From: Mesorhizobium sp. INR15
GTDB lineage: Bacteria; Pseudomonadota; Alphaproteobacteria; Rhizobiales; Rhizobiaceae
Length of the DNA: 64,000 nucleotides
Direction: 5' to 3'
Assembly: GCF_015500075.1 (NCBI RefSeq)
Contig: NZ_CP045496.1
Coordinates: 5,776,001-5,840,000 of the forward strand
A model generated the notes under the pieces. It was given only the letters and a program-made list of their open reading frames with translations, had not been told where the DNA came from and searched no databases. Shown one piece after another: positions 7,807 to 16,921 of the stretch. Both the position numbers and the translations under genes were made by a program. Position 1 is the first letter of the stretch. The number at the start of each line of letters is the position of its first letter.

Positions 7807-8892
7807 TTATGCGGACAGCATAGGGCAGTTAGCGCCACGGCGCAGGCTGATATGCGCCACGTCGCCGGCGCTGAATTGAAAACCCTGCGCCTGGCGCGGC
7901 GCGTCGATCACCACAGGTATTCCCTGCCCCAGTTCGGCATGCAAGCGCAAGGTGCGGCCATGAAAGACGACGCTGTTGACCCGTACCGGTGCCGTACCGG
8001 TTGAGGCTTCGTTCGCCGCCAGTAAATCCTCGGGCCGCACGCCGATGGTGCGCAGCGCGCCCTCGTTTAGGACTTCGCCAGTGTCCGAGACGGCCTCCAG
8101 CGGCAAGGCGCCAGCAGCGAAACGAAACCGATCGCCGTCGCGCCCGACAAAGCGCGATTGCAGCAGGTTCATGGTGCCGATGAAGCTGGCGACGAATGTG
8201 GTGGCGGGCCGGTCATAGAGCGTGGCCGGTGGCGCGATCTGCTCGATGCGGCCCTTGTTCATGACGACGATGCGGTCGGAAATCGACAGCGCCTCGGTCT
8301 GGTCATGCGTGACCATGACGAAGGTGGTGCCGAGCCGCGATTGCAGCCGCTTCAGCTCAACCTGCATCTGCTCACGCAAATGGGCATCCAGCGCCGACAG
8401 CGGCTCGTCAAGCAACAGCACGCGCGGCTCGCAGACGATGGCGCGGGCGAGTGCGACGCGCTGACGCTGGCCGCCCGACAATTCGGACACCCGGGCGCCA
8501 ATCTTGTCGGCAAGGCCGACCATGTCGAGCGCCGCAGCAACGCGCCTGGCCTGTTCCGCGCCACCAAGCTTGCGCAACGATAGGCCGAAGCCGACATTTT
8601 CGGCGACATCCATATGCGGAAACAGGGCGTAGTCCTGAAATACGGTGTTGACCGGCCGGTCGAAGGGCCGAAGCGCGGTGATGTCACGGCCTTCAAGCAG
8701 CACCTTGCCGCTCGATGGGCTTTCAAAGCCGGCGATGACGCGCAGGCTGGTGGTCTTGCCGCAGCCGGATGGGCCAAGCAAGGTCAGGAACTCGCCGCGG
8801 GCGATGTCGAGATCAACGGCATCAAGCCCCACAATGCCGCCGGGAAAGACCTTTGAGACCGCCTGCAGCCGGACGAGAGGATCAGGCGCCAT
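7807..8892 (-). CDS. potA: polyamine ABC transporter ATP-binding protein
   Basis: The 361-residue ATPase has Walker A GPSGCGKT (40-47), Q-loop VFQDYALFPH (84-93), signature LSGGQRQ (138-144) and Walker B VLLLDEP (158-164), followed by a C-terminal TOBE regulatory domain (about 280-355). This arrangement is that of PotA/PotG ATPases that energise spermidine/putrescine import. Its start overlaps the end of the regulator gene by 11 bases. The permeases and binding protein are encoded upstream in the same direction, separated by the regulator gene and a palindromic repeat. Confidence 0.9.
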   Translation of the reverse strand: MAPDPLVRLQAVSKVFPGGIVGLDAVDLDIARGEFLTLLGPSGCGKTTSLRVIAGFESPSSGKVLLEGRDITALRPFDRPVNTVFQDYALFPHMDVAENVGFGLSLRKLGGAEQARRVAAALDMVGLADKIGARVSELSGGQRQRVALARAIVCEPRVLLLDEPLSALDAHLREQMQVELKRLQSRLGTTFVMVTHDQTEALSISDRIVVMNKGRIEQIAPPATLYDRPATTFVASFIGTMNLLQSRFVGRDGDRFRFAAGALPLEAVSDTGEVLNEGALRTIGVRPEDLLAANEASTGTAPVRVNSVVFHGRTLRLHAELGQGIPVVIDAPRQAQGFQFSAGDVAHISLRRGANCPMLSA

Positions 8893-9490
8893 CGCGAACC
8901 TCGGACGGTTTGGTCGTGTTGACCCAGAGGATCTGGCAGCGTTCCGCGCCCGGATTGCGGAACGCGTGCAAGAGCGTGCTCTTGAAGGCGAAGCTGTCGC
9001 CGGTCTTCAGTGTGTATTTGGTCGAATCCACCACCAGTTCGACCTCGCCCGCCAGCACATAACCGAACTCATGGCCGACATGGGCATAGGCCTCGGCGGT
9101 GCCGCCGCCAGCTTCGACCGTCACCAGCAGGCCGGTCAGCGTGGCGCCCGGCGGCGACAGCAGCGCCTTGGCGATGCCCTCGGATTTCACCGGGATCGAT
9201 CGCCGGCTGTTGGCACGCACGCAATAGAGATCGCTGACGGCGTCATCGCCATCGGTGATCAACTGCGAAGGCTCGATGTCGAGGGCGGCGGCGAGCGGCC
9301 AGATCACCTTGACACGCAGCGAGGACATGCCGCGTTCGATCTGGCTCAACGCGCCGATAGATACGCCGGCCTTGGCGGCAAGATCGGCCAGCGACAGGTT
9401 GCGCTCAAGCCGCAGCGCCCGCACGCGCCGGCCAACCCGCACATCGGCATCGTCCTTCGGCTTCGAAGCCGTTTCGTCCAGTATGTCCAT
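8882..9490 (-). CDS. XRE-cupin transcriptional regulator, PuuR-like
   Basis: The 202-residue product has an N-terminal XRE helix-turn-helix (about 20-78, LADLAAKAGVSIGALSQIERG) and a C-terminal cupin sensor domain (about 120-195, HVGHEFGYVLAGEVELVVD). This is the architecture of PuuR, the putrescine-responsive repressor. It sits inside the polyamine transport operon between potD and potA, so it probably senses the imported amine or an intermediate. The start at 9490 has a GAGG-like sequence upstream; the in-frame extension to 9631 runs into the repeat element and is unlikely. Confidence 0.85.
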   Translation of the reverse strand: MDILDETASKPKDDADVRVGRRVRALRLERNLSLADLAAKAGVSIGALSQIERGMSSLRVKVIWPLAAALDIEPSQLITDGDDAVSDLYCVRANSRRSIPVKSEGIAKALLSPPGATLTGLLVTVEAGGGTAEAYAHVGHEFGYVLAGEVELVVDSTKYTLKTGDSFAFKSTLLHAFRNPGAERCQILWVNTTKPSEVRDGA

Positions 9491-9539
9491 GCGTTTCCCG
9501 ACCTCATTGCGTTCTCGGTGGTGGCGCGGCGGCGATGGG

Positions 9540-9692
9540 CTCCCCCTTCTCCCCCTGTGGGAGAAGGGGGAGCCGAAGGCGACGGATGAGGGGTGTTCCA
9601 GTGAACACCAACATCTCACTCCGTCCAACACCCCTCATCCGTCTCGGCGCTTCGCGCCGATCCACCTTCTCCCACAAGGGGAGAAGGAAAAA
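9540..9692. repeat. rhizobial intergenic palindromic repeat (type A)
   Basis: Two inverted halves share CCTTCTCCCC..GTGGGAGAAGG hairpins at the outer ends and GGATGAGGGGTGTT / AACACCCCTCATCC at the inner ends, so the whole element can fold into a long cruciform. A related but diverged copy is at 50961-51082. Elements of this kind are dispersed in rhizobial genomes between genes. Here it splits potD from the downstream regulator, potA and aldehyde dehydrogenase genes, and could act as a partial terminator or processing site. Confidence 0.8.
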
Positions 9693-9698
9693 CCAACA

Positions 9699-10769
9699 TC
9701 ACCCGCCCGCCTTGACCTTCTCGAACATCTTGGCGAGATCGTCATTCTGTTTCATCGGTCCAGTGAACACCGTGGTCTTCAGCATCACTTCCGGATCGGA
9801 CGGCAGTTGCAACTTGTCCAGGTCCTCCTTCGGGACAGCGGCGAAGGCCGAACTTGTCGAACTGCCGTAGCCATAGGACTCGATCAGGTATTTACCCGAA
9901 TCCGTTTCCAGCCGGCTGTTGATGAAGTCATAGGCAAGATCGACGTTCTTGGCATCCTTGAGCATGACGAAGCCGCAGGCCCAGGTCAGCATGCCCTCCT
10001 TCGGCTTCATGAACTCAACCGGCACGCCTTGCTTCTTCAGCGACGTGGCCGAAGCATTCCAGGTCATGGCGGCGACGAGTTGGCCGCTGGCCAGAGCCTG
10101 TTCCACCGAGGTCATGTCGGTGGTGTAGTTGGAGAGCAGCGGACGCTGTTCACGCAGCTTGGCCGCCACCTTGTCCATCTCGGCGGGTGTCATGTCGAAT
10201 GGGCTGACGCCGGCAAGGAGGGCGGCAACGAAAGGCGTGTCATGCACCGCATCGATCGTCGCCATGCGCCCGGCATATTGCTTGTCCCAGAGCAGGTTCC
10301 AGCTTGCTTCCGGGTTCTTCACCAGATCGGTGCGATAGAGGATCGAGGTGTTGCCCCAGTCCCACGGCACCATCCAGACCTTGCCGTCGCCGGCCTGCAG
10401 GTCGGGCAGGTTCTTGAACACCGGGAAGATCGAATCCCAGTTCTTGATGCGCTTGGTGTCGATCGGCTGCAGCAGGCCTTCCTTGTTCCAGCGCGCCACC
10501 TTGTCGTAGCAGGGATGCGCGATGTCAGGACGGAAGCCGGCCTTGACCTTGGTGAAGGCATCGTCGTCGTCGCCAAAGATCGAGGCCTCGACGCCATCTG
10601 GATGGGCGGCCAGGAAGCTCTTGTTGAAGTCAGGCAGTTCATAGCCAGACCAGGTGAAATACTGCAGCTTGTCGCCGGCAAAGGCGACGGTGGACGACAG
10701 GGCCAGGGCAAACGCCGTCAGTCCAGCGCAGACTGTCTTCGCGGAGATCGATTTCAAGTCGAATGCCAT
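9699..10769 (-). CDS. potD: polyamine ABC transporter substrate-binding protein
   Basis: The 356-residue product has a clear signal peptide (cut after about residue 32, ALSSTVAFAG), then KLQYFTWSGYELPDFNKSF, the typical PotD/PotF opening, and the inner motif WMVPWDWGNTSILYRTDL. It is the periplasmic receptor of the spermidine/putrescine-type importer. The start (10769) has a GGAG ribosome binding site and lies within the last codons of potC (16-base overlap). The true ligand could be putrescine, spermidine or another amine; the acidic pocket residues cannot be confirmed by eye. Confidence 0.9.
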   Translation of the reverse strand: MAFDLKSISAKTVCAGLTAFALALSSTVAFAGDKLQYFTWSGYELPDFNKSFLAAHPDGVEASIFGDDDDAFTKVKAGFRPDIAHPCYDKVARWNKEGLLQPIDTKRIKNWDSIFPVFKNLPDLQAGDGKVWMVPWDWGNTSILYRTDLVKNPEASWNLLWDKQYAGRMATIDAVHDTPFVAALLAGVSPFDMTPAEMDKVAAKLREQRPLLSNYTTDMTSVEQALASGQLVAAMTWNASATSLKKQGVPVEFMKPKEGMLTWACGFVMLKDAKNVDLAYDFINSRLETDSGKYLIESYGYGSSTSSAFAAVPKEDLDKLQLPSDPEVMLKTTVFTGPMKQNDDLAKMFEKVKAGG

Positions 10770-11626
10770 TGCAGTTCTCCTCTCTCGGTTTGTTGTTTTG
10801 GTTGTGATGGATCGGCTGGTCGCGGCGACGTGGCGGTGAGCCCGCGATGGCGCAGGATTTCGGCCAGACCGGCAATGACGAAGGACACGGCCAGGATCGA
10901 TGTGCCCAGCGCCATGACGGTCGGCAGTGACTTGGGAAAACGCAGCTGGCTCCAGATGTAGAGCGGCAGCGTGGGTTCGGTGCCAGCGAGGAAGAAGACG
11001 ACGATGAACTCGTCGAAGGAGATCAGGAATGCCAGCATGAAGGCCGAGCCGATGGCGGGCAGGCTGAGCGGCAGCATGACCCGCCGGAAGGTTGTCCAGT
11101 CGGAGGCGCCGAGATCGAGTGCCGCCTCGCGGATGGTCTTGGGGATAGATGCAAAACGGCTGCGCATGATGACCACCGTCGTCGGCAGCGCCACCAGGAT
11201 GTGGCCGAGGATGATGGCGATGCGCGACGGGCCGAAGCCCACGAGATTGACAAGGATCAGCAATGCGATGCCGACGATGACGCCGGGGATCAGGATCGGC
11301 AGCCGGGCGATGGCGCTGATCGTGGCTGCCAAGGGTGAGCGACCATAGAGATCCATGTAGGACACGGTGATGCCGCACAGCGTCGCGCCGGAGGCGGCAA
11401 TGACGCCGATGACGAGGCTGTTGAGCAGCGCGCCAGACAGCGCCGAATTGCCGAGCAGCGTGCCATACCATTGCAAGGTGAAACCTTGCAGCGGGAACGC
11501 CGCCTGGATGGAATTGTTGAAGGAAAACAGCGGGATCAAAAGCACCGGCAGATAGAGGAAGACCAGATAGCCAAGCACGTAGACGCCAAGCCAGCGGCGG
11601 CCTGCCTGCGTGCGCACGGCACTCAT
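10754..11626 (-). CDS. potC: polyamine ABC transporter permease
   Basis: The 290-residue inner-membrane protein has about six membrane segments and the binding-protein-dependent transport loop REAALDLGASDWTTFRRVMLPLSLP (EAA motif, about residues 167-190) that contacts the ATPase. The sequence matches PotC/PotI permeases. It overlaps potB by four bases (ATGA) and potD by 16, so translation of the three is coupled. Confidence 0.9.
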   Translation of the reverse strand: MSAVRTQAGRRWLGVYVLGYLVFLYLPVLLIPLFSFNNSIQAAFPLQGFTLQWYGTLLGNSALSGALLNSLVIGVIAASGATLCGITVSYMDLYGRSPLAATISAIARLPILIPGVIVGIALLILVNLVGFGPSRIAIILGHILVALPTTVVIMRSRFASIPKTIREAALDLGASDWTTFRRVMLPLSLPAIGSAFMLAFLISFDEFIVVFFLAGTEPTLPLYIWSQLRFPKSLPTVMALGTSILAVSFVIAGLAEILRHRGLTATSPRPADPSQPKQQTERGELQWHST

Positions 11627-12507
11627 GCCCGGCTGCCAAATCTACGGTCGGCGAAGCGCACGACCAGCACGACAGCGAGGATGACGAGCATGACGGCGAC
11701 CGAGAGAGCGGCGCCGAACGGCCAATCATTGGCCTTGCCGAACTGCGCCTGGATCAGCGTGCCGATCATGGTGCTGGCCGGCCCACCAACCAGTGCCGGC
11801 GTGACATAGTCGCCGACCGTCGGCACGAAGACGACAAGGGCTGCCGCCAGGACGCCTGGCATCGAGTTCGGCAGCACGACGCGGCGGAAGCTGGTGAAGG
11901 GTCTTGCGCCAAGATCGGACGCAGCCTCCAGCAGCGATTTCGGGATCGTCTCCAGCGCCACGTAGATGGGCAGGATGGCGAAAGGCGCATAGGCGTGGGC
12001 GAGTGTCACGACAACAGCGGCCGGCGTGTTGAGGAAGGCCAGCGTCGGCTCGGACCAGATGCCGCTCTCGATCAGCGCCGAGTTCAGCACGCCGTTGTAA
12101 GCGAGCACGATCTTCCAGGCGAAGACGCGCAGGAGGTAGCTGGTCCAGAACGGCAGCGTCACGAGGAAGAGCAGCAGCCCGCGCCGCCGGCCGGCGTGGA
12201 AGGCGAGGTAATAGGCGACGGGATAGGCGGTGACGACCGTTGCCAGGGTGACGAGAGCGGCAATGACCAGCGAGCGCAGCGTCACCGTCCAGTACAGAGG
12301 ATCGGAGACCACGGTGGCGAAGTTCGCCAGGCTGAAACCGGCGCCGAGCAGCGATCCGTCATTTTCGCGGAAGGCAAGAAAAAGCACTAGGCCGAGAGCG
12401 AACAGGATCAGCAGGAAGGTGACCAGCGCGCCCGGCAGCAGCATGGCAAGCCGGAAGCCCGATGGCGATCGGGATTGTTCCGCATGCGCTACAACGATGG
12501 TCGGCAT
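11623..12507 (-). CDS. potB: polyamine ABC transporter permease
   Basis: The 294-residue membrane protein has a PotB/PotH-like organisation: an N-terminal membrane anchor (LLPGALVTFLLILFALGLV), a periplasmic loop and the EAA motif LLEAASDLGARPFTSFRRVVLPNSMP (about 195-220). With PotC it forms the translocation pore. It starts 90 bases after the stop of the damaged FAD oxidoreductase gene and is probably in the same transcript. Confidence 0.9.
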   Translation of the reverse strand: MPTIVVAHAEQSRSPSGFRLAMLLPGALVTFLLILFALGLVLFLAFRENDGSLLGAGFSLANFATVVSDPLYWTVTLRSLVIAALVTLATVVTAYPVAYYLAFHAGRRRGLLLFLVTLPFWTSYLLRVFAWKIVLAYNGVLNSALIESGIWSEPTLAFLNTPAAVVVTLAHAYAPFAILPIYVALETIPKSLLEAASDLGARPFTSFRRVVLPNSMPGVLAAALVVFVPTVGDYVTPALVGGPASTMIGTLIQAQFGKANDWPFGAALSVAVMLVILAVVLVVRFADRRFGSRA

Positions 12508-12596
12508 CGATCTGCCCGTCGCGAATTTGAAATTTCTTAAAAGTTTTTCATATTCATGAAACTGTCAAGCAGAATCCATTTGCCGGACCGCCTCGG

Positions 12597-13894
12597 TCAG
12601 CGCTCCAGCGCATCAAGCATGCGATACCAGGTGATCGTCGCCGCGACACCGACCTGCCTGAAGGCATGGAACGGGATTGGCCGGATCGGCGAGACGGGGA
12701 ATGGCAATTGCCTGGCGTCCCCTGTGCTGATGTAGCCGGCGATGCGCTCGCCAAGCGCCGTCATCAGCCCGACACCGCGTCCCTGGCAACCGACCGCGGC
12801 CACGAGGCCCGGCTCCGGCTCATGGATATGCGGCAGATGGTCCGGTGTCATCGCCACCCGGCCGAACCAGCGCTTCTCGATGGCGACACCCGACAGCTTG
12901 GGATAAAGCCGCAGCAGCGCGCGTTCGAGATGGGCCCAATCGCCGGCACTTTTCGGCAAGGCCATGCGGCCGCGCCCGCCAAGCACGAGCCGGCCATCGG
13001 CGCTTTTTCTGTAGTAGACAAGGATGCGGCGTGAATCCGACACCGCCTGCTCTTCGGGCAGGATGCTCGCCGCCAGATCGGCCGGCAGCGGCGCTGTCGC
13101 GATCTGGAAGGAATGCAGTGGGACGATCGTCTCGGCGAGGCCGGGGATCAAGCCGTCGGTATAGGCATTGGTGGCCAGAAAGACCGCCTTCGCCTGAAAT
13201 TCCCCACCATTTTCGGCCGAAACGCGCCAGATACCGGCGCTCTTGGCCAATCGCACAACCTTTTGGCGCTCGGCGATCTTCACGCCTGCTACCGCTGCGA
13301 CCCGCGCCAGTTCCAGCGTATAGGCGAGCGGATCGATGACGCCGGCGCGGCGATCGAGCCAGCCGCCGAGATAGCCGCGCGCGCCAGTCATCGCGGCAAT
13401 CTCGGCGGCACTCAAAAGGCGTACGTCGGCACCCCTGGCGCGCCATTGGCGATCGCGGTTCGCCGCCGCCTTCAGTGCAAGCTCGGTATGCGCGGCCTGG
13501 ATCCAGCCATTGCGAACGAAGGCACCGCGAGCTTCTCGTCGCGGATCAATTCGAACACCGCATTGGCGGTGGAGGCGGCAAAATTGACCAGCGCCTCACC
13601 ACGCTCGGGACCGAAATGCTGCAGCAGCCATTCAGGATCATATTTCAGGCCGGGAATGACCTGCCCGCCGTTAAGCCCCGACGCGCCCTGCCCGATTTCT
13701 CCTCCGTCGAGTACTTGTACGGTCAGACCGAGGCGAGCGGCATGCAGGGCCGTCGACAGGCCAAGGATGCCGCCACCGATGACGATGACATCGACCCTCT
13801 CTCCGCCCGCAACGAGCGATTGGAATGCGGTTGCAGTCTGCGGCTTGCGCCAGACCGAATTGGAGAACGTGGTGGGCAAGGGATCACCTGACAT
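12597..13894 (-). pseudogene. FAD-dependent amine oxidoreductase (PuuB/DadA type), frameshifted
   Basis: Two adjoining minus-strand frames together encode one glycine-oxidase/DadA-fold flavoprotein of about 432 residues. The first frame (start 13894) has the FAD motif VIVIGGGILGLSTALHAARLG and runs to a premature stop at 13472. The second picks up in another frame with FVRNGWIQAAHTELALKAAANR and continues through VFLATNAYTDGL and GCQGRGVGLMTALGERIAG to 12597. The shift lies within 13517-13532; the total length (3n+2) fits loss of one base. With PotABC-D, a PuuR-like regulator and an aldehyde dehydrogenase, the intact enzyme would be a PuuB-like gamma-glutamylputrescine or polyamine oxidase. 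A sequencing error is possible. Confidence 0.75.
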
Positions 13895-14106
13895 GCGCTT
13901 CAAAATGAAAATCCTACCGACGATTTCATTTATTTGAAAGGGCATGGTTTCAGTGCTGTGGATATCCGATCTGCGACCGCACCACAGGGGTTTCGGTCCG
14001 CAACGGCGCGGGCCCTCCGCAGCCGCCATCGACGGGATAGACCTTTGCCGGGAATCCGACGAAAGTGCCGGGCCGCCCGGACGAGGCAAAGGGGAGAACA
14101 ACAGAT

Positions 14107-15264
14107 ATGACCAACCCAACGCATCTGCCGACCGACGGCCTGTTCATCGGCCGCGCCCGATCCCCCGCCGCCACGCATCCGCTGATGGTGACAGTGCGCG
14201 ATGGTACCGTCTTCGACATCACGTCGAGCGTGGCGCCGACAGTGCGTGATACCTGCGAGATGTCCGACCCTGCCGGTCATGTGCGGCTGGCAAAAGGCAA
14301 ACCGGTTGGATCGCTCGATGACATCGCCGCCAACAGCTTTCAGGCCGCGCGTGACCCGGCAAAGCCTTATCTGCTCTCCCCTGTCGACCTGCAGGCGGTG
14401 AAGGCCTCGGGGGTCACCTTCGTCGTCAGCCTGCTCGAACGTGTCATCGAGGAACAGGCGCGCGGCTCGGCGGAGAAGGCCGACGCCATCCGCGCCGACA
14501 TCGCCGGGCTGATCGGCCATGACCTGTCGAAGCTGAAGCCCGGTTCGCCGGAAGCGATGGAGATCAAGGCCAAGCTGATCGCACGAGGCGCCTGGTCGCA
14601 ATATCTGGAAGTCGGTATCGGCCCCGATGCCGAGATTTTCACCAAGTGCCAGCCGATGGCCTCCGTCGGCTTTGGCGCCGATGTCGGCCTGCACCCGGTG
14701 TCGACCTGGAACAATCCTGAGCCGGAGATCGCCATGATCGCCGCCAGCAGCGGCAGGATCGTCGGCGCCACCATCGGCAATGATGTCAATCTGCGCGACG
14801 TCGAAGGGCGCTCGGCGCTGCTCTTGGGCAAGGCCAAGGACAACAATGCCTCGGCGGCGCTTGGCCCTTTCATCCGCCTGTTTGACGACACCTTCTCCAT
14901 CGACGACGTGAAGAGCGCGGTGGTGCGCTTGAAGGTTGAGGGCGAGGATGGATTTTCGCTGGAAGGCGCCAGTTCGATGGCCGAGATCAGCCGCTCGCCA
15001 GAAGAACTGGTTGCCGCCGCGATGGGGCCGCATCATCAATACCCGGACGGGCTAGCCCTCTATCTCGGCACCATGTTCGTACCGTCTAAGGATCGCGGCG
15101 AGAAGGGCAAGGGCTTTACCCACAAGGTCGGTGATGTCGTGACGATTTCCTCGGAGAAATTCGGCGCGCTGGTCAACCGGGTGAAGCTGTCGCCCGACTG
15201 CCCGCACTGGACCTACGGCGCCAGCCATCTGATGCGCGATCTGGCCAAGGCCGACCTTATCTAG
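14107..15264 (+). CDS. fumarylacetoacetate hydrolase family protein
   Basis: The 385-residue protein carries the FAH fold in its C-terminal two thirds, with metal-ligand-like stretches GIGPDAEIFTKCQPMASVGFGADVG, NNPEPEIAMIA and IGNDVNLRDVEGRSALLLGKAKDNNAS. It is longer than the usual ~280-residue hydrolases and fits the larger COG3970-like group, often next to sugar ABC importers and acting on 2-keto-3-deoxy sugar acids. The ATG at 14107 follows a GGGGAG ribosome binding site. It is transcribed toward the sugar ABC operon, whose first gene starts 110 bases downstream, and divergently from the polyamine operon. Confidence 0.82.
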   Translation: MTNPTHLPTDGLFIGRARSPAATHPLMVTVRDGTVFDITSSVAPTVRDTCEMSDPAGHVRLAKGKPVGSLDDIAANSFQAARDPAKPYLLSPVDLQAVKASGVTFVVSLLERVIEEQARGSAEKADAIRADIAGLIGHDLSKLKPGSPEAMEIKAKLIARGAWSQYLEVGIGPDAEIFTKCQPMASVGFGADVGLHPVSTWNNPEPEIAMIAASSGRIVGATIGNDVNLRDVEGRSALLLGKAKDNNASAALGPFIRLFDDTFSIDDVKSAVVRLKVEGEDGFSLEGASSMAEISRSPEELVAAAMGPHHQYPDGLALYLGTMFVPSKDRGEKGKGFTHKVGDVVTISSEKFGALVNRVKLSPDCPHWTYGASHLMRDLAKADLI

Positions 15265-15373
15265 CCAAGGTCCCGAGCGGCAACTCGCCACGCAAGCGAT
15301 TTGCGCGAATTCCGGGTGACTGCAAGCGCAAATCACTCCAAGATCGCCGAAGGGTCCGTGGGGGGCCTTTTGC

Positions 15374-16921
15374 ATGTCCGATGCGCCGCTGATTTCCGTG
15401 CGCGGCCTTGCCAAGCGTTATGGCAGGGCTGTGGTGCTCGAAGAGATGAACCTCGCGGTCGCGCGCGGGGCGATCCATGCTGTCGTCGGCGAGAGCGGCG
15501 CTGGCAAGTCAACGCTGATGAAAATACTCGCTGGCATCGTCAAACCGGACAGCGGCACCATCACGATCGATGGCCGCAACGTGACCATCGACAGTCCCAA
15601 CTCAGCGCGAAAACACGGCATAAGCACAGCCTTCCAGGAAACAGGACTGTTTCCCGAGCGGTCGGTGCTGGCCAATCTGTTCGTCAACCGCCAGCCCTTG
15701 CGCAGTGGCTTGATCTCGCTCAGCGAAATGAAAGGCCGCAGTCACACACTGTTGCGGCAGCTTGGTCTGGATCTTGATGTCCGCCGGCCCCTCCTCGATC
15801 TCAGTGCCGGCGAACGGCAACTCGTCGGCATTGCCCGCGCATTGCTGGAGAGCCCAAGGCTGTTGATCCTCGACGAACCGAATTCGGCACTCGACCAAGG
15901 CGAGGCCGAACGGCTGCTTGCGGTGCTGCGCAGTCTCCAGGCGAGAGGCATGACCATGCTCTACGTCTCGAACCGGCTGGAAGAAGTGTTTGCCATCGCC
16001 GACCAGATAACGATCCTGCGCAACGGGCGTGACGTGCTGACGAAAGAACGATCGGAACTGACGGCTTCCGAGGAGCGCATGATCGGGCAATTGCGGCACG
16101 CGTCCCTGCTGCCGGCCCTGCCCGCCTCGCCAGCCACCGCCGGCGCGGTGCGCCCTCGGCTGACGATCTCCGGCCTTGGCGCCGGCATATTGTCTGGCGC
16201 CAGCTTCTCGGCCCGTGGCGGCGAGATTGTCGGGCTTGCCGGGCTTGAAGGATCAGGGATTTCAGACCTGCTTGCCTTGCTGTTCGGACTGCGGCGGCCG
16301 CGTGAGGGAAAGGCGAACTTTCCCGATGGATCAGGCTTGCCTCGCAGCCCCACGGAGGCCGCCCGGCGCAACATCGCGCTGATTTCGGGAGACCGCCGGC
16401 GCAACGGCCTGATGCTGGACAAATCCCTCGCCTTCAACATGTCCGGCATCGTTGTCGGCGCCCGCAACTGGGGTTCGTTCTGGTATTCGCCCAAGGCCGC
16501 GCTTGGCAGGGCTGGGCGGCAAATCGATGCGCTGCGCATCAAGGTCATGCCGGATATGCCGGCGGCCTCGCTGAGCGCTGGCGAACAGCAGAAGCTGATC
16601 CTCGGCAAATGGCTGGAAATCGGACCACAGGTCGTCCTGCTCGACGATCCGGTGCGCGGCATCGATGTTGGCGGCAAGCAGGAGATTTACGCTCTGATCA
16701 GGCAGATCGCGGCCAGCGGCTGCATTGTGTTGTTCAACTCCAGCGAACTCTCCGAATTGGCGGGACTGAGCGACCGAGTGCTCGCCTTCTCCAAGGGCGA
16801 GCTCGCAGGCGATATCTCAGGAACCGACATGGACAGCGAGAACATTTCGCGGCTGATCACCATCGGCAAGGCACCACGCGCCGAACAGCCGTGGAAGACG
16901 CGTCAAGAGGGAACGGCATGA
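15374..16921 (+). CDS. sugar ABC transporter ATP-binding protein (two domains, RbsA/MglA-like)
   Basis: The 515-residue ATPase has two ABC domains. The first is intact (Walker A GESGAGKST near residue 40, signature LSAGERQ, Walker B LLILDEP). The second has the degenerate Walker A GLEGSGIS seen in this family, with signature LSAGEQQ and VVLLDDP. This is the layout of carbohydrate uptake transporter family 2 (CUT2: ribose, galactose, xylose). It overlaps the next permease gene by four bases. A second, single-domain ATPase of the same class is encoded at 20152. Confidence 0.9.
   Translation: MSDAPLISVRGLAKRYGRAVVLEEMNLAVARGAIHAVVGESGAGKSTLMKILAGIVKPDSGTITIDGRNVTIDSPNSARKHGISTAFQETGLFPERSVLANLFVNRQPLRSGLISLSEMKGRSHTLLRQLGLDLDVRRPLLDLSAGERQLVGIARALLESPRLLILDEPNSALDQGEAERLLAVLRSLQARGMTMLYVSNRLEEVFAIADQITILRNGRDVLTKERSELTASEERMIGQLRHASLLPALPASPATAGAVRPRLTISGLGAGILSGASFSARGGEIVGLAGLEGSGISDLLALLFGLRRPREGKANFPDGSGLPRSPTEAARRNIALISGDRRRNGLMLDKSLAFNMSGIVVGARNWGSFWYSPKAALGRAGRQIDALRIKVMPDMPAASLSAGEQQKLILGKWLEIGPQVVLLDDPVRGIDVGGKQEIYALIRQIAASGCIVLFNSSELSELAGLSDRVLAFSKGELAGDISGTDMDSENISRLITIGKAPRAEQPWKTRQEGTA

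Noticed and set aside
9255..10961. Plus-strand open frame of 568 codons across the palindromic repeat and potD
   Set aside because: It runs through the repeat and opposite two clear minus-strand genes; composition is that of a shadow.
13930..15039. Minus-strand open frame of 369 codons opposite the fumarylacetoacetate hydrolase-like gene
   Set aside because: Shadow of the FAH-fold gene, without recognisable motifs.
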